From Pseudomonas sp. CFBP13508 (GTDB taxonomy: Bacteria; Pseudomonadota; Gammaproteobacteria; Pseudomonadales; Pseudomonadaceae): 64,000 nt of DNA. The notes below the pieces were generated by a model. That model worked only from the letters and a program-made list of their open reading frames with translations, did no database searches and was not told the DNA's origin. The stretch is taken from contig NZ_QFZZ01000004.1 in the NCBI RefSeq assembly GCF_005233515.1, positions 506,644 to 570,643 on the forward strand, in the 5' to 3' direction. The translations under genes were made by a program, and so were the position numbers. Below, in pieces: positions 1-8,270 of the stretch (position 1 is its first letter; each line of letters starts with the position of its first letter).

Positions 1-1053
1 ACCGGAGCGGGCAAAGGCGCCCAACTGACTCGGCGCCATCGACAGCGGCCCGCTGCGGTCGTACAGATAACGCAGGCCCATGCCCATTTTGCCCCACACG
101 CTGCCCGCGATCTGGTTCAGCGTGCGGGCGTTTTCCAGTTTGTAGATCAGGCGCAGTTGCAGGTGATCCTGCAGGTTGCCGCCAACCCCCGGCAGCTCAT
201 GAATCACGCCTATCCCTAAGCGTCCGAGCAGCGGCCGCGGACCGATCCCGGAGCGCTGCAGAATGCTCGGCGAGCCGACCGAGCCGGCGCACAGGACAAT
301 CTCCTTGCGCGCCTTGAACTGTCTGGTCTGGCCTTCATGCTGCGCGCTGACTTTCGCCGCGCGGCCGTTCTCCAGCAAGACGCGATCAACCTCGACGCCG
401 GTCAGCACGGTCAGGTTCGCCCGGCTGCGCAGCGGTTTCAAAAAGGCCTTGGCCGCGTTCCAGCGCACCCCGGCTTTCTGGTTGACCTGAAAGTAACCGC
501 AGCCTTCATTGTCGCCCTGGTTGAAGTCATTGATGCTGGCAATGCCGGTTTGCTCGGCGGCGCTGCGAAAGGCATCCAGAATCGGCCACGACAGGCGCTG
601 CTGCTCGACCCGCCATTCACCCTGATCGCCATGAAATTCAGCGCCGCCGGCAAAGTGGTTTTCGCTCTGTTTGAACAGCGGCAGCACGTCTTTCCAGGCC
701 CAGCCCGGATTGCCCGCCGCCGCCCAGCCGTCATAGTCGCCGGCCTGGCCGCGCATGTAGATCATGCCGTTGATCGACGAACAGCCGCCCAGCACCTTGC
801 CCCGCGGATAACTCAGCGCGCGGCCATTGAGGCCGGGTTGTTGTTCGGTTTTGAAGCACCAGTCGGTGCGCGGGTTACCGATGCAGAACAGGTAACCCAC
901 AGGAATATGAATCCAGGCGTAGTTGTCGCGTCCGCCGGCTTCGAGCAGCAACACCCGTTGCTGTGGATCCGCTGAGAGCCGGTTGGCCAGCAAGCAACCG
1001 GCGGGGCCGGCGCCGACCACGATGTAGTCGAATTCATCCAGGGACGTCTGCAT
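1..1053 (-). CDS. GMC-family FAD oxidoreductase, C-terminus beyond the window
   Basis: The reading frame is open from an ATG at 1053 to the window edge, giving 351 residues of a protein that normally has about 530-560. The N-terminus shows the dinucleotide-binding stretch VVGAGPAGCLLANRL. Near residue 90 is the first GMC signature (PRGKVLGGCSSINGMIYMRG), and near residue 250 the second (GSVGSPSILQRSGIGP). The family includes choline, alcohol and polyethylene-glycol dehydrogenases. They oxidise an alcohol to an aldehyde or ketone with FAD, either membrane-associated or in the cytoplasm. The catalytic His pair lies in the missing C-terminal half, so the substrate cannot be guessed. It is divergent from the LysR gene at 1187, the obvious candidate regulator. 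The family call is firm and the substrate unknown. Confidence 0.9.
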   Translation of the reverse strand, partial: MQTSLDEFDYIVVGAGPAGCLLANRLSADPQQRVLLLEAGGRDNYAWIHIPVGYLFCIGNPRTDWCFKTEQQPGLNGRALSYPRGKVLGGCSSINGMIYMRGQAGDYDGWAAAGNPGWAWKDVLPLFKQSENHFAGGAEFHGDQGEWRVEQQRLSWPILDAFRSAAEQTGIASINDFNQGDNEGCGYFQVNQKAGVRWNAAKAFLKPLRSRANLTVLTGVEVDRVLLENGRAAKVSAQHEGQTRQFKARKEIVLCAGSVGSPSILQRSGIGPRPLLGRLGIGVIHELPGVGGNLQDHLQLRLIYKLENARTLNQIAGSVWGKMGMGLRYLYDRSGPLSMAPSQLGAFARSG

Positions 1054-1186
1054 GCCCTGACCTCGCTTTTTGTTTTTATTGTCGGACACTCTAGTTGTTA
1101 GCTTTCGTTAAAAGAATGTTAGTTTTTGCGCAGCCGCTGTGCGTTTTCAAACAGCCCGAAGTGACGATAGCTGACAAGGACCTGCC

Positions 1187-2071
1187 ATGTTCGACTGGAA
1201 CGACCTGCGCTTTTTTCTCGAGCTGCAACGCAGCGGCCGCCTGCTCACCGCCGCGCGCCGGCTCAATACAACCCACGCGACAGTGGCGCGGCATATTGAA
1301 TCGATCGAAAAAAGTCTCGGCACTGCGCTGTTCGTCCAGCACGCCCAGGGCTATGAAATGACCCCGGCGGGGGAGGCACTGCTCAAGCACGCCGAAGCGA
1401 TGGAAAACGTCGCGTTGCTGGCGCAGGAAGAAATTACCCAGTCCACCGCGCCGCTGGGCAAGATCCGCGTCGGCGTTACCGAAGGCCTCGGCATCAAGTT
1501 CCTCGCCAGCCGCATGATCGGTCTGTTCGAGCGCTACCCCGGGCTGGAAGTGGAACTGGTCGCCGTGCCGCGCTTCGTCAGCATCCTCAATCGCGAAGCG
1601 GAAATCAGCATCCACCTCGAACGCCCATCCGCCGACATGCTGGTCACGCGCAAACTCACCGACTATCGACTCGCGCTGTACGCCAGCCAAACCTACCTCG
1701 ACAAAGCGCCGCCGCTGCACAGCCGCGAAGACCTCGGCCGACATGCCTGGATCGGTTATGTCGACGATCTGCTGTTCAGTCAGGAACTGATGTTCCTCAA
1801 CAGCTTCTGTCGCAGCCCGCGTGTGGTGTTTCACAGCACCAGCGTCATCGCCCAGCAGGAAGCCGCTCGATCAGGATTGGGCATCGCTGTGCTGCCGTGT
1901 TACATGGCCGCGTCCGACCCGAATCTGGTGGCGCTGTTGCCGGATGAAAGCATCGAGCGCAGCTACTGGATCAGCACACGGCGGGAGCTGCACAAATCGG
2001 TGCGGCTGCGGGTGGTCTGGGATTATGTGGTGGGGTTGTGTGAGGCAGAGCAGGGTCTATTGCGCGGCTAA
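1187..2071 (+). CDS. LysR-family transcriptional regulator
   Basis: This 294-residue protein has the LysR layout. A winged helix-turn-helix occupies residues 1-60 (FDWNDLRFFLELQRSGRLLTA, then TTHATVARHIESIEKSLG), and the effector-binding domain runs from about 90 to 290. The start ATG has AAGGA seven bases upstream. It is divergent from the GMC oxidoreductase gene with a 133-bp shared intergenic region, the usual arrangement for a LysR regulator of its neighbour. The helix-turn-helix contains TTHATVARHIE in place of the commoner QPALSRQI pattern, as in one LysR subgroup. The inducer is unknown. The regulatory link is inference from position. Confidence 0.9.
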   Translation: MFDWNDLRFFLELQRSGRLLTAARRLNTTHATVARHIESIEKSLGTALFVQHAQGYEMTPAGEALLKHAEAMENVALLAQEEITQSTAPLGKIRVGVTEGLGIKFLASRMIGLFERYPGLEVELVAVPRFVSILNREAEISIHLERPSADMLVTRKLTDYRLALYASQTYLDKAPPLHSREDLGRHAWIGYVDDLLFSQELMFLNSFCRSPRVVFHSTSVIAQQEAARSGLGIAVLPCYMAASDPNLVALLPDESIERSYWISTRRELHKSVRLRVVWDYVVGLCEAEQGLLRG

Positions 2072-2090
2072 CCTGATGCATTCCGTCCCC

Positions 2091-2184
2091 CCTGTGGGAG
2101 CGAGCCTGCTCGCGAAGGCAATCTTTCAGCAACATCGATGCTGACTGACACACCCCTTTCGCGAGCAGGCTCGCTCCCACAGGG
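2091..2184. repeat. REPIN (inverted pair of REP elements)
   Basis: A REP copy GTGGGAGCGAGCCTGCTCGC (2094-2113, continuing GA) is followed after about 43 bases by its inverted mate (2159-2180). This is the classical REPIN arrangement of fluorescent pseudomonads. Such elements are mobilised in trans by RAYT transposases. It sits 20 bases after the LysR stop and upstream of the ars operator. Confidence 0.9.
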
Positions 2185-2216
2185 GTATTCATCCTGGCTG
2201 CTTTCGCGGGTTGATA

Positions 2217-2238
2217 AATATATGGATATCCGTATATT
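2217..2238. promoter_or_regulatory. Likely ArsR operator
   Basis: A 22-bp inverted repeat is centred on GGATATCC, with A+T-rich arms (AATATATGGAT and ATCCGTATATT) that differ by one base. It lies 31 bp upstream of the arsR GTG start. Position and symmetry fit the autoregulatory operator at which ArsR represses the operon until arsenite binds. The function is inferred and no footprint data are used. Confidence 0.65.
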
Positions 2239-2268
2239 CGTTTTCCCGCATATGGCGAGCCGATCACC

Positions 2269-2616
2269 GTGATCACCCCCACCGAAGTCTTCAAAAGCCT
2301 CGCCGACGAAACCCGCGTCCGCGCCATCTTGCTCATCGCTGGGCAAGGTGAGCTCTGCGTCTGCGAGCTGATGTGTGCGCTCGATGACGGCCAGCCGAAA
2401 ATCAGCCGCCACCTCGCGCAACTGCGCAGTAATGGTTTACTGCTCGACCGCCGTCAGGGCCAGTGGGTGTATTACCGGCTGAACCCGGAGCTGCCGGCAT
2501 GGATCGGCGAAATCCTCCAGGTGACCGCGAAGGCCAATACCGATTGGCTCAAGGACAACGCCGCGCGCCTGCAAAACATGGATGGCCGTCCCGTGCGTGA
2601 ACGCGCCTGCTGCTGA
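2269..2616 (+). CDS. arsR: ArsR arsenic-responsive repressor
   Basis: This 115-residue winged-helix repressor is of normal length for the family. It carries the metalloid-binding signature ELCVCEL near residues 26-32, with two Cys separated by one residue as in the ArsR alpha-3 site, followed by the recognition helix QPKISRHLAQLRSNGLL. A Cys pair at the extreme C-terminus (RACC) could add ligands. The start is GTG at 2269, because the upstream ATG at 2252 is out of frame. It is the first gene of arsR-arsC-arsH, with arsC starting 27 bp downstream, and is expected to repress the operon from the inverted repeat at 2217-2238. Confidence 0.93.
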   Translation: MITPTEVFKSLADETRVRAILLIAGQGELCVCELMCALDDGQPKISRHLAQLRSNGLLLDRRQGQWVYYRLNPELPAWIGEILQVTAKANTDWLKDNAARLQNMDGRPVRERACC

Positions 2617-2643
2617 ATCTTCCACTTTCTACGGAGCGCCCAG

Positions 2644-3114
2644 ATGCGAGTACTGTTCATGTGCACGGCCAACAGCTGCCGCAGCATTCTTTCCGAAGGC
2701 ATGTTCAATCACCTGGCTCCCGCTGGTTTCCAAGCGGTGAGTGCTGGCAGTTTTCCCATAGGCCAGGTGTTGCCGCGCAGCCTGTCGACGTTGCAAAAGC
2801 ACGGCCTCGCCATCGACGGGTTGCACAGCAAAGGCAACGATGCCTTCGCAAACAACCCGCCGGATATCGTTATCACTGTCTGCGATAAAGCCGCCGGGGA
2901 AGCCTGCCCGGTGTATTTCGGCCCGGAACTGAAAGCGCACTGGGGGCTGGAAGATCCGTCCGAAGTGCACGGCGACGAAGCGGCAATCGACGCGGCATTC
3001 CAAGCCACTTTGATGCGCATCGGTGAACGCTGCCAAGCCTTCCTCGATCTGCCGTTTCACTCGCTCAGTCGCGAGCAACTGAAAGCCGAACTCGATCGCA
3101 TCGGCACGCTGTAA
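2644..3114 (+). CDS. arsC: Arsenate reductase, low-molecular-weight phosphatase type
   Basis: This 156-residue cytoplasmic enzyme reduces arsenate to arsenite. The N-terminal phosphate-binding loop CTANSCRS (Cys7 to Ser14) is the P-loop of the low-molecular-weight tyrosine phosphatase fold used by thioredoxin- or mycothiol-linked ArsC. Further Cys residues at VTVCDKAAGEACPVYFG provide the relay thiols, and WGLEDPSE is the family's aspartate loop. Arsenite made here would normally leave through ArsB or Acr3, but no pump gene lies between arsR and arsC or after arsH. The gene is flanked by short gaps of 27 and 9 bp, consistent with a single operon. Confidence 0.92.
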   Translation: MRVLFMCTANSCRSILSEGMFNHLAPAGFQAVSAGSFPIGQVLPRSLSTLQKHGLAIDGLHSKGNDAFANNPPDIVITVCDKAAGEACPVYFGPELKAHWGLEDPSEVHGDEAAIDAAFQATLMRIGERCQAFLDLPFHSLSREQLKAELDRIGTL

Positions 3115-3123
3115 GGAGGCTAA

Positions 3124-3822
3124 ATGACAAATCATTTGCCCAACCTCGACGCAAGTCTGATCGACGCTGTTAAGCCATCGAATGTCGGCGAACACAAACC
3201 GCGCATCCTTCTCCTCTACGGCTCGACCCGCGAGCGCTCCTTCAGCCGCTTGCTGGTCGAGGAGGCCGCACGCCTGCTTGAACACTTCGGCGCCGAAATG
3301 CGCATCTTCAATCCGTCCGGCCTGCCACTGCCCGATGACGTTCCCGTCGACCATCCCAAGGTCCAGGAACTGCGCGATCTGGTGCTGTGGTCGGAAGGCC
3401 AGGTCTGGTGCTCGCCAGAACGCCACGGCGCCATGTCCGCCGTGTTCAAGGCGCAGATCGACTGGATCCCGCTGGAACTCGGCGCTGTGCGCCCGACCCA
3501 AGGCAAAACCCTGGCGGTGATGCAAGTCTGCGGCGGCTCGCAGTCGTTCAACGTGGTCAACCAACTACGCGTCCTCGTCCGCTGGATGCGCATGTTCACC
3601 ATCCCCAACCAATCCTCGGTGCCGAAGGCCTATATGGAGTTCGACGAGGCCGGGCGGATGAAACCTTCGCCGTTCTACGACCGTGTGGTGGATGTGATGG
3701 AAGAACTGGTGAAGTTCACCGTGCTGCTGCGTGGGCAGCAGGCGCACCTGGTGGACCGCTATTCCGAGCGCAAGGAAAGTGCTGAACAGTTGATGGCGCG
3801 GGTGAATCAGCGGTCGATTTGA
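3124..3822 (+). CDS. arsH: ArsH NADPH-dependent flavoprotein
   Basis: This 232-residue protein is of typical ArsH length. The flavodoxin-like fold shows the FMN phosphate loop [15 protein letters not shown] near residues 30-44 and the flavin-contact stretch [20 protein letters not shown] near 98-117. Known ArsH proteins oxidise trivalent methyl- and aromatic arsenicals and also reduce quinones or azo dyes, using NADPH. It starts 9 bp after arsC with a TAAGGAGG ribosome site. As last gene of the operon it could detoxify organoarsenicals even without a nearby arsenite pump. Confidence 0.93.
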   Translation: MTNHLPNLDASLIDAVKPSNVGEHKPRILLLYGSTRERSFSRLLVEEAARLLEHFGAEMRIFNPSGLPLPDDVPVDHPKVQELRDLVLWSEGQVWCSPERHGAMSAVFKAQIDWIPLELGAVRPTQGKTLAVMQVCGGSQSFNVVNQLRVLVRWMRMFTIPNQSSVPKAYMEFDEAGRMKPSPFYDRVVDVMEELVKFTVLLRGQQAHLVDRYSERKESAEQLMARVNQRSI

Positions 3823-3926
3823 GTAGCGCTTTCGCAACATGATTTGGCCGGCTGCAAATGCTGGCCGATTCACATAGGATATCGGCGTATCACTGTGTCA
3901 AGGGCAAACTCAAGGAAGTGTTAGTG

Positions 3927-4669
3927 ATGAAATTCAAGGAATGGGCGGATTTGACGGCGCTGTACAAGCGCAGCCGCACACAGCCGAACAAGTTGCTGTT
4001 CACGTGGAAGAATGCGCGCCGGTTATGGCCGATGTGGACGGCCGCCGCGACCACGTTGCCTCTCATTGCTTTGTCCGCTCTGGGCATCCTTTATCCGATA
4101 TTGGTTCCGATTTCTTATCTCTGTCTTGCCGTGTGGGCGGGCGGACTGTTCTTCACTCGACTCAATGCCCTTCGCAGGGTTATCCCGTGCAGTTCGCTGA
4201 ACATGCAATTGGCCAGCAACCCTGGGGCGAGCAAGAGAACATTCTTTGCTACGCGTTCTTTTTGCAGATTGTGCAGGATGAAGGCTATACGGCTGCCAGG
4301 CTGCGGGAACTCTCGGCGTATTCAGACCTGACCGTCGCGCCAGCCAAACCTGCTCTTTCGCAAAATCTGGGCTTCGTTTCGCTCTTCGCTCTGATTGTCG
4401 GGCTGTCCACTGAACTGATCAAAGCGACGTCTTTTTTTCTCGGAGGAAAGGGCGCTGTCATCCTCATTCTGGTCGCCGCGGTTTCGTTTATTTACTGGAT
4501 TGTCTGGGATGGCATTCAAAGTACGCCCTACCAAAGACTGCGGATAAAACGCTATGTTGATCTGGCCGCCTATGATCTGGAGGAACGGGTTCAGGATGTT
4601 CGAGAATTGAATCCCGTGGAGTCTTCGCCGGTTTTGTCGATGAGCAAGCAAACGGAGCCAACAGCATGA
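3927..4669 (+). pseudogene. Membrane protein gene interrupted by a frameshift
   Basis: A reading frame starting MKFKEWADLTALYKRS at 3927 encodes two hydrophobic segments (about residues 35-75), then loses sense near 4170-4190. Coding sense resumes in the -1 frame with GYPVQFAEHAIGQQPWGEQE and continues through two more hydrophobic segments (LGFVSLFALIVGLS and AVILILVAAVSFIYWIVW) to a stop at 4670. One missing base in the CCCTTCGCAG stretch (about 4168-4180) would join both halves into about 247 residues with four membrane segments. An ATGA at the end overlaps a 20-codon open frame (MSGDKKKARPP...) that also stops early. It may be a true mutation or a base-calling error. I recognise no family. 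Confidence 0.6.
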
Positions 4670-4912
4670 GCGGAGACAAAAAAAAGGCTCGGCCTCCTGC
4701 TTTCTACCGCGCTGAGCACCTCAAATGATTCATCAACATAGCGAACAATAATCGCAACCTTCGCTCTCGTCGGGGTAGGCATTCTTCCAGGTGACATACA
4801 TATATACCGCACACTATAGCTTCACTTTGTCGAACATCGCTCTATGAACGTTTGATCACAGAGCCGCACTCTCATTTCAGATAACTGAGTCGGCAATTTT
4901 CGGAGCGATACA

Positions 4913-5566
4913 ATGACAAACTTGCACAACAACACTTCTGACAGCATCGAAACATTAGAGCTGGATGTCATGGCAGCCTGCATCAATTTCCATCCATCCC
5001 CAGCCGAAGAAACCGTAGTTAGTCTGCAAGGCAAGGGTGGTGGTCATTATCTGATTCATCTCTTGGCAGGGGCAACAATTCACATCAAGACATCGGTCTT
5101 TCAAAATGAGACGGGAAGGAAGCGTAAATCGAACTGGGAGTTCGATGCGACTGCACTGGGCAGCATCGAAGTAAAGCTGGAAGAAAACAAGCTGAAAATT
5201 GGCACGTGCACGGTACATCTGCCTGATTCCGAAAGTCCGGATGAAGCTGTCGGTCAAGTGCGTGTCATCACTGAGAAAGGCGTGGTCAATGCTGTGGATC
5301 TGGCCTTCCAGACCATTTATTTCGATGGCGTCGATGGACGGTTTTTTGAAGCGCCCGATGATGCAGCCAATACGTTGGCTGCCGCACTGGTTAAATTTAC
5401 CTTTTTGGACGTCGACGTTCGACACATCGGTTTGGACGGAAGGAATGAAGCGGTCAAATATAGCTTCAAGGACCGTACTTGGTTGGTGGGGGACGAGGTT
5501 GTTGATTACACGCAACTTAGAGTTTCTGATCGTTGCCACCATCAAGTGACTGAAGTATCCGTTTGA
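4913..5566 (+). CDS. Unknown 217-residue soluble protein
   Basis: I do not recognise this protein. It has no signal peptide or membrane segment and few Cys, and its composition is mixed alpha/beta with acidic character. A ribosome site (GGAGCGA) lies eight bases before the ATG at 4913. It sits between the frameshifted membrane-protein gene and the DUF2235 lipase, in a stretch less G+C-rich than the flanks. Genes of unknown function beside type VI effectors often encode accessory or immunity proteins, but nothing in the residues shows this. Confidence 0.7.
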   Translation: MTNLHNNTSDSIETLELDVMAACINFHPSPAEETVVSLQGKGGGHYLIHLLAGATIHIKTSVFQNETGRKRKSNWEFDATALGSIEVKLEENKLKIGTCTVHLPDSESPDEAVGQVRVITEKGVVNAVDLAFQTIYFDGVDGRFFEAPDDAANTLAAALVKFTFLDVDVRHIGLDGRNEAVKYSFKDRTWLVGDEVVDYTQLRVSDRCHHQVTEVSV

Positions 5567-5968
5567 CATCCGACGGTCAGCAGCTCAATCAGTAAAGTCG
5601 CGGTTGAGGATGCACGATAAGCATTCAGCTGAAGTCGTGCCTGGCGTGGATTCCATGTCAGGTACTTACTCATCGAAACACCTGAGGCTGAAAGCCTTCG
5701 GGGCACTAAGTTTCACCGTTACGTTTTTTTTAAACAGCGGCCGTTGGAATTTGATATTCAATGCCATTTCCAAACCCTACAACGCCTTGCGCCGTCAACC
5801 AAGCACTGGATAACGTCGAAATCGCCAGCTAACCCGCACCCCGGCGAGGGGAAGCCCTCGTCGAACCCCGTCCGCCCACCCTAGCTGGCACGCGGCCACA
5901 GCTTGCGTCTCCCAGTCTCGGCTGTCACCCTTCGGGCCGTTCTCAAGGATCAGAACCAGGAATCACGG
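5567..5968. other. Non-coding stretch before the lipase gene
   Basis: I see no convincing gene in these 402 bases. A 69-codon frame at 5604-5813 has no good ribosome site and no recognisable features. A short hairpin (CGAGGG, loop, CCCTCG at 5845-5860) lies in a very C-rich stretch. The last 40 bases form the leader of the downstream lipase. Confidence 0.5.
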
Positions 5969-7510
5969 ATGAGTGGCTACGTACCCAACCCCCCGAAAAA
6001 TTATCGTTACGAAGAAGCCAAACCCGTCGACATACACGCCCAGCATTGGGCCGAGTATGAGAAACACGGGAAAGAACCCGTGCGCGAACCTGAGAAGATC
6101 GGGATTGCGTTGAGGATCGGGGTTTTCTTTGATGGCACGGGCAACAATGCGAACAACTCTGCTGCGGGGTTGTTGTGTGGCGCTCAGCATCCGATTGCAC
6201 CTGAAGATATTCCCGCCAGTTGCCAGCCTTATATGGGTGATCCGGATAGTAGTTATGGTAACGATGTCAGCAATGTGAAGAAGCTGAGCGAACTGTATGG
6301 AGCAACACGACTCGCTGAGGGAGAAGGGCCACGAAAGAGAGCTTTCGGTATGGTCTACGTCGAAGGTATAGGTACCCGTTCAGGTAAAGAAGACAGTAAA
6401 TTCGGCGCCGGTACAGGACGTGGTGAAACCGGCGTTGCAGGGCGAGTCCAGTCCTGTTTCGCGGTGATCGAACAGCGTATCACTGAAGTATTGGACAAAA
6501 ATCCCGGTAGTGAAATTGCTTCGTTGACTTTCGACACGTTTGGCTTTAGTCGCGGTGCCGCAGCCGCCAGACATTTCGCCAACGAGATAGTGCGTGGCAA
6601 ACAAGGGCCTTTAGGCGACATTCTCCGCAGTATGTCCGATGCCCTCAGTTCGACCTTTGTTGATCAGTATCACAGCGACATCAACGTGGGCTTCATTGGG
6701 CTGTTCGACACGGTACCGTCGATTGCTGGATGGTCCAATCTGGGCAACATAAAAAGCGCAGTCGCAACGGGGGTCAAACTCTATCTCGACCGACGTTATT
6801 TCACCGACGTTGTGCAGTTGGCTGCGCGGGATGAGTGCAGGGCTAACTTTGCTCTCAATCGAGTAGCGATGGATCATCCGGAAATCGTCTTGCCGGGTGT
6901 GCATTCCGATGTGGGTGGAGGTTACCTTGAGGACGCTGAAGAGTGTGTTCTCGTTAGCCCAATGCAGACGCTAGAGGTCGGTACGTATACTGACGTCGCT
7001 ACCACATCGATCTACCAGGATGCGATCAATGTGAGAAATCAGTGGCTAGCCAAGGGTTGGCCGCTCGAAAATCTCGACATCGTTACGCCACCGCCATTAC
7101 TGCTACCGGTCAGCCCTCAGGATCGACTTAGTCCTCGAGTCAAGCGAGTCTATGCGGCCGTCCAACTCAAGCGTCCGGTGAGTGGATTACTGTCGAGAGT
7201 GAGCCTGCACGTGATGCATCAACTCGCCAGAGCCAAAGGCGTTCTCTTCGAAGACATTCCCGAGACGCCAGACTTCGCCGTTCCTGAAGAACTCAAGCCC
7301 ATGTGTGTTCGTTTTGTCTCCGGCGACTACAGCACCACGCCAGAGGAGGAGCAAATACTCAAACTCAAGTACATTCACACGTCCGCCAACTGGAACCATC
7401 CGCTTGGCAGGAGAGATGGGAGTGGCATCAGAGCTGTTTACATCAACGCCCCCACGAAAGATGCAATCCGAGTAAAGCACCCACACGTACCTGACTGGAC
7501 GCTTTGGTAA
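5969..7510 (+). CDS. DUF2235 alpha/beta-hydrolase, Tle1-like type VI lipase effector
   Basis: This 513-residue protein belongs to the DUF2235 hydrolase family that includes the phospholipase effector Tle1. It has the nucleophile elbow GFSRGAAAARHF near residue 191, an Asp-containing strand FDTVPS near 245, and the His motif GVHSDVGGGY near 309, giving a Ser-Asp-His triad. The early FFDGTGNNANNS is the family's N-terminal glycine-rich motif. No signal peptide is visible, as expected for delivery by a type VI apparatus. I chose the ATG at 5969 because the protein opens MSGYVPNPPKNYRY there; an in-frame TTG at 5903 would add 22 unlikely residues. Its stop overlaps the start of the DUF2931 lipoprotein gene. 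No VgrG or PAAR gene is adjacent. Confidence 0.85.
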   Translation: MSGYVPNPPKNYRYEEAKPVDIHAQHWAEYEKHGKEPVREPEKIGIALRIGVFFDGTGNNANNSAAGLLCGAQHPIAPEDIPASCQPYMGDPDSSYGNDVSNVKKLSELYGATRLAEGEGPRKRAFGMVYVEGIGTRSGKEDSKFGAGTGRGETGVAGRVQSCFAVIEQRITEVLDKNPGSEIASLTFDTFGFSRGAAAARHFANEIVRGKQGPLGDILRSMSDALSSTFVDQYHSDINVGFIGLFDTVPSIAGWSNLGNIKSAVATGVKLYLDRRYFTDVVQLAARDECRANFALNRVAMDHPEIVLPGVHSDVGGGYLEDAEECVLVSPMQTLEVGTYTDVATTSIYQDAINVRNQWLAKGWPLENLDIVTPPPLLLPVSPQDRLSPRVKRVYAAVQLKRPVSGLLSRVSLHVMHQLARAKGVLFEDIPETPDFAVPEELKPMCVRFVSGDYSTTPEEEQILKLKYIHTSANWNHPLGRRDGSGIRAVYINAPTKDAIRVKHPHVPDWTLW

Positions 7511-8163
7511 TGAAGTTATTTACAGCACTGCTGTGTACGCTTTTTGTGGCTGGTTGTAATGCCGACCCGCTGTCAGCAAAAAACGACCCTAAATCCCCTT
7601 GGTGGGAACTCGGGTTTACCGAACCCAACTACATGAAGGTCTGGGTTGAAGACACTGCTGTGGAAGATATAAAGGGAAAAACATTTTTGCGTACCGGTGG
7701 TGGATCGGCATCGGGCGGGCAACCTGAAGACGGCACCGAATCGGCGCGTGGTTGGGACGGAGTGGGCGCGTCCGCAAAAGCCGTGGTCGGCGCTGATCTC
7801 CCAAAAAGAATTTTTGTTCGCTGGCAGTCCATCGTAGAGCCTCAAACTTATCGGGCTTGGGTAGATATACCCGAAGAAGCCAGGCAAATGATGCGGACTT
7901 CGGTCGCGCAGCGCTGCGCGAAAACACCAGAGCGGCGGAGTACCTATATTTCATCGGTCTATCTGGGCCTGGCGCCTGGCGGCGTTGTGCAGGTTTGGGT
8001 CAGAGACGAGTGCCACCATCCGATCAAGGTCGCCAGAGCACAGGCAGAGATCGAGCCTTTAGGACCGAGTCAGGGTAAGAACCAAGGACGCTACGCCTAT
8101 CCCGTCAGCGAAAAGTCCAAGCGCTATATCGAGAAATTCGGCATTCCGTACGGAAGTTGGTAA
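7510..8163 (+). CDS. DUF2931-like lipoprotein, probable immunity partner of the lipase
   Basis: This is a 217-residue lipoprotein. The signal peptide MKLFTALLCTLFVAGC ends in a lipobox, with Asn rather than Asp after the lipidated Cys, which favours outer-membrane sorting. The mature part resembles the DUF2931 family repeatedly found beside DUF2235 lipases. The ATG overlaps the effector stop codon by one base (TAATG), indicating translational coupling. Known lipase immunity proteins (Tli) are periplasmic or outer-membrane anchored because the effector attacks membranes from the periplasm, so location and linkage agree. The function is inferred from family context. A TTG at 7504 would add two residues before the same signal peptide. 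Confidence 0.78.
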   Translation: MKLFTALLCTLFVAGCNADPLSAKNDPKSPWWELGFTEPNYMKVWVEDTAVEDIKGKTFLRTGGGSASGGQPEDGTESARGWDGVGASAKAVVGADLPKRIFVRWQSIVEPQTYRAWVDIPEEARQMMRTSVAQRCAKTPERRSTYISSVYLGLAPGGVVQVWVRDECHHPIKVARAQAEIEPLGPSQGKNQGRYAYPVSEKSKRYIEKFGIPYGSW

Positions 8164-8172
8164 GCGCTGAAG

Positions 8173-8217
8173 CCGTGCTTCGTCCACTGTGCCGCCGTGC
8201 GCAATGTCGAAGCACGG
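8173..8217. repeat. Inverted repeat downstream of the lipase/immunity pair
   Basis: Perfect 10-base arms CCGTGCTTCG (8173-8182) and CGAAGCACGG (8208-8217) flank a 25-base loop between two convergent genes. The position suits a bidirectional terminator, but no T-tract follows, so the role is uncertain. Confidence 0.45.
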
Positions 8218-8270
8218 CCGCCAGTGCACTGATCCGCTACCCTCCGTTCGGTGAATAAACAACTCACGCC

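Noticed and set aside
5604..5813. Possible 69-residue gene before the lipase
   Set aside because: It has no convincing ribosome site or family resemblance, and its codon use differs from that of neighbouring genes.
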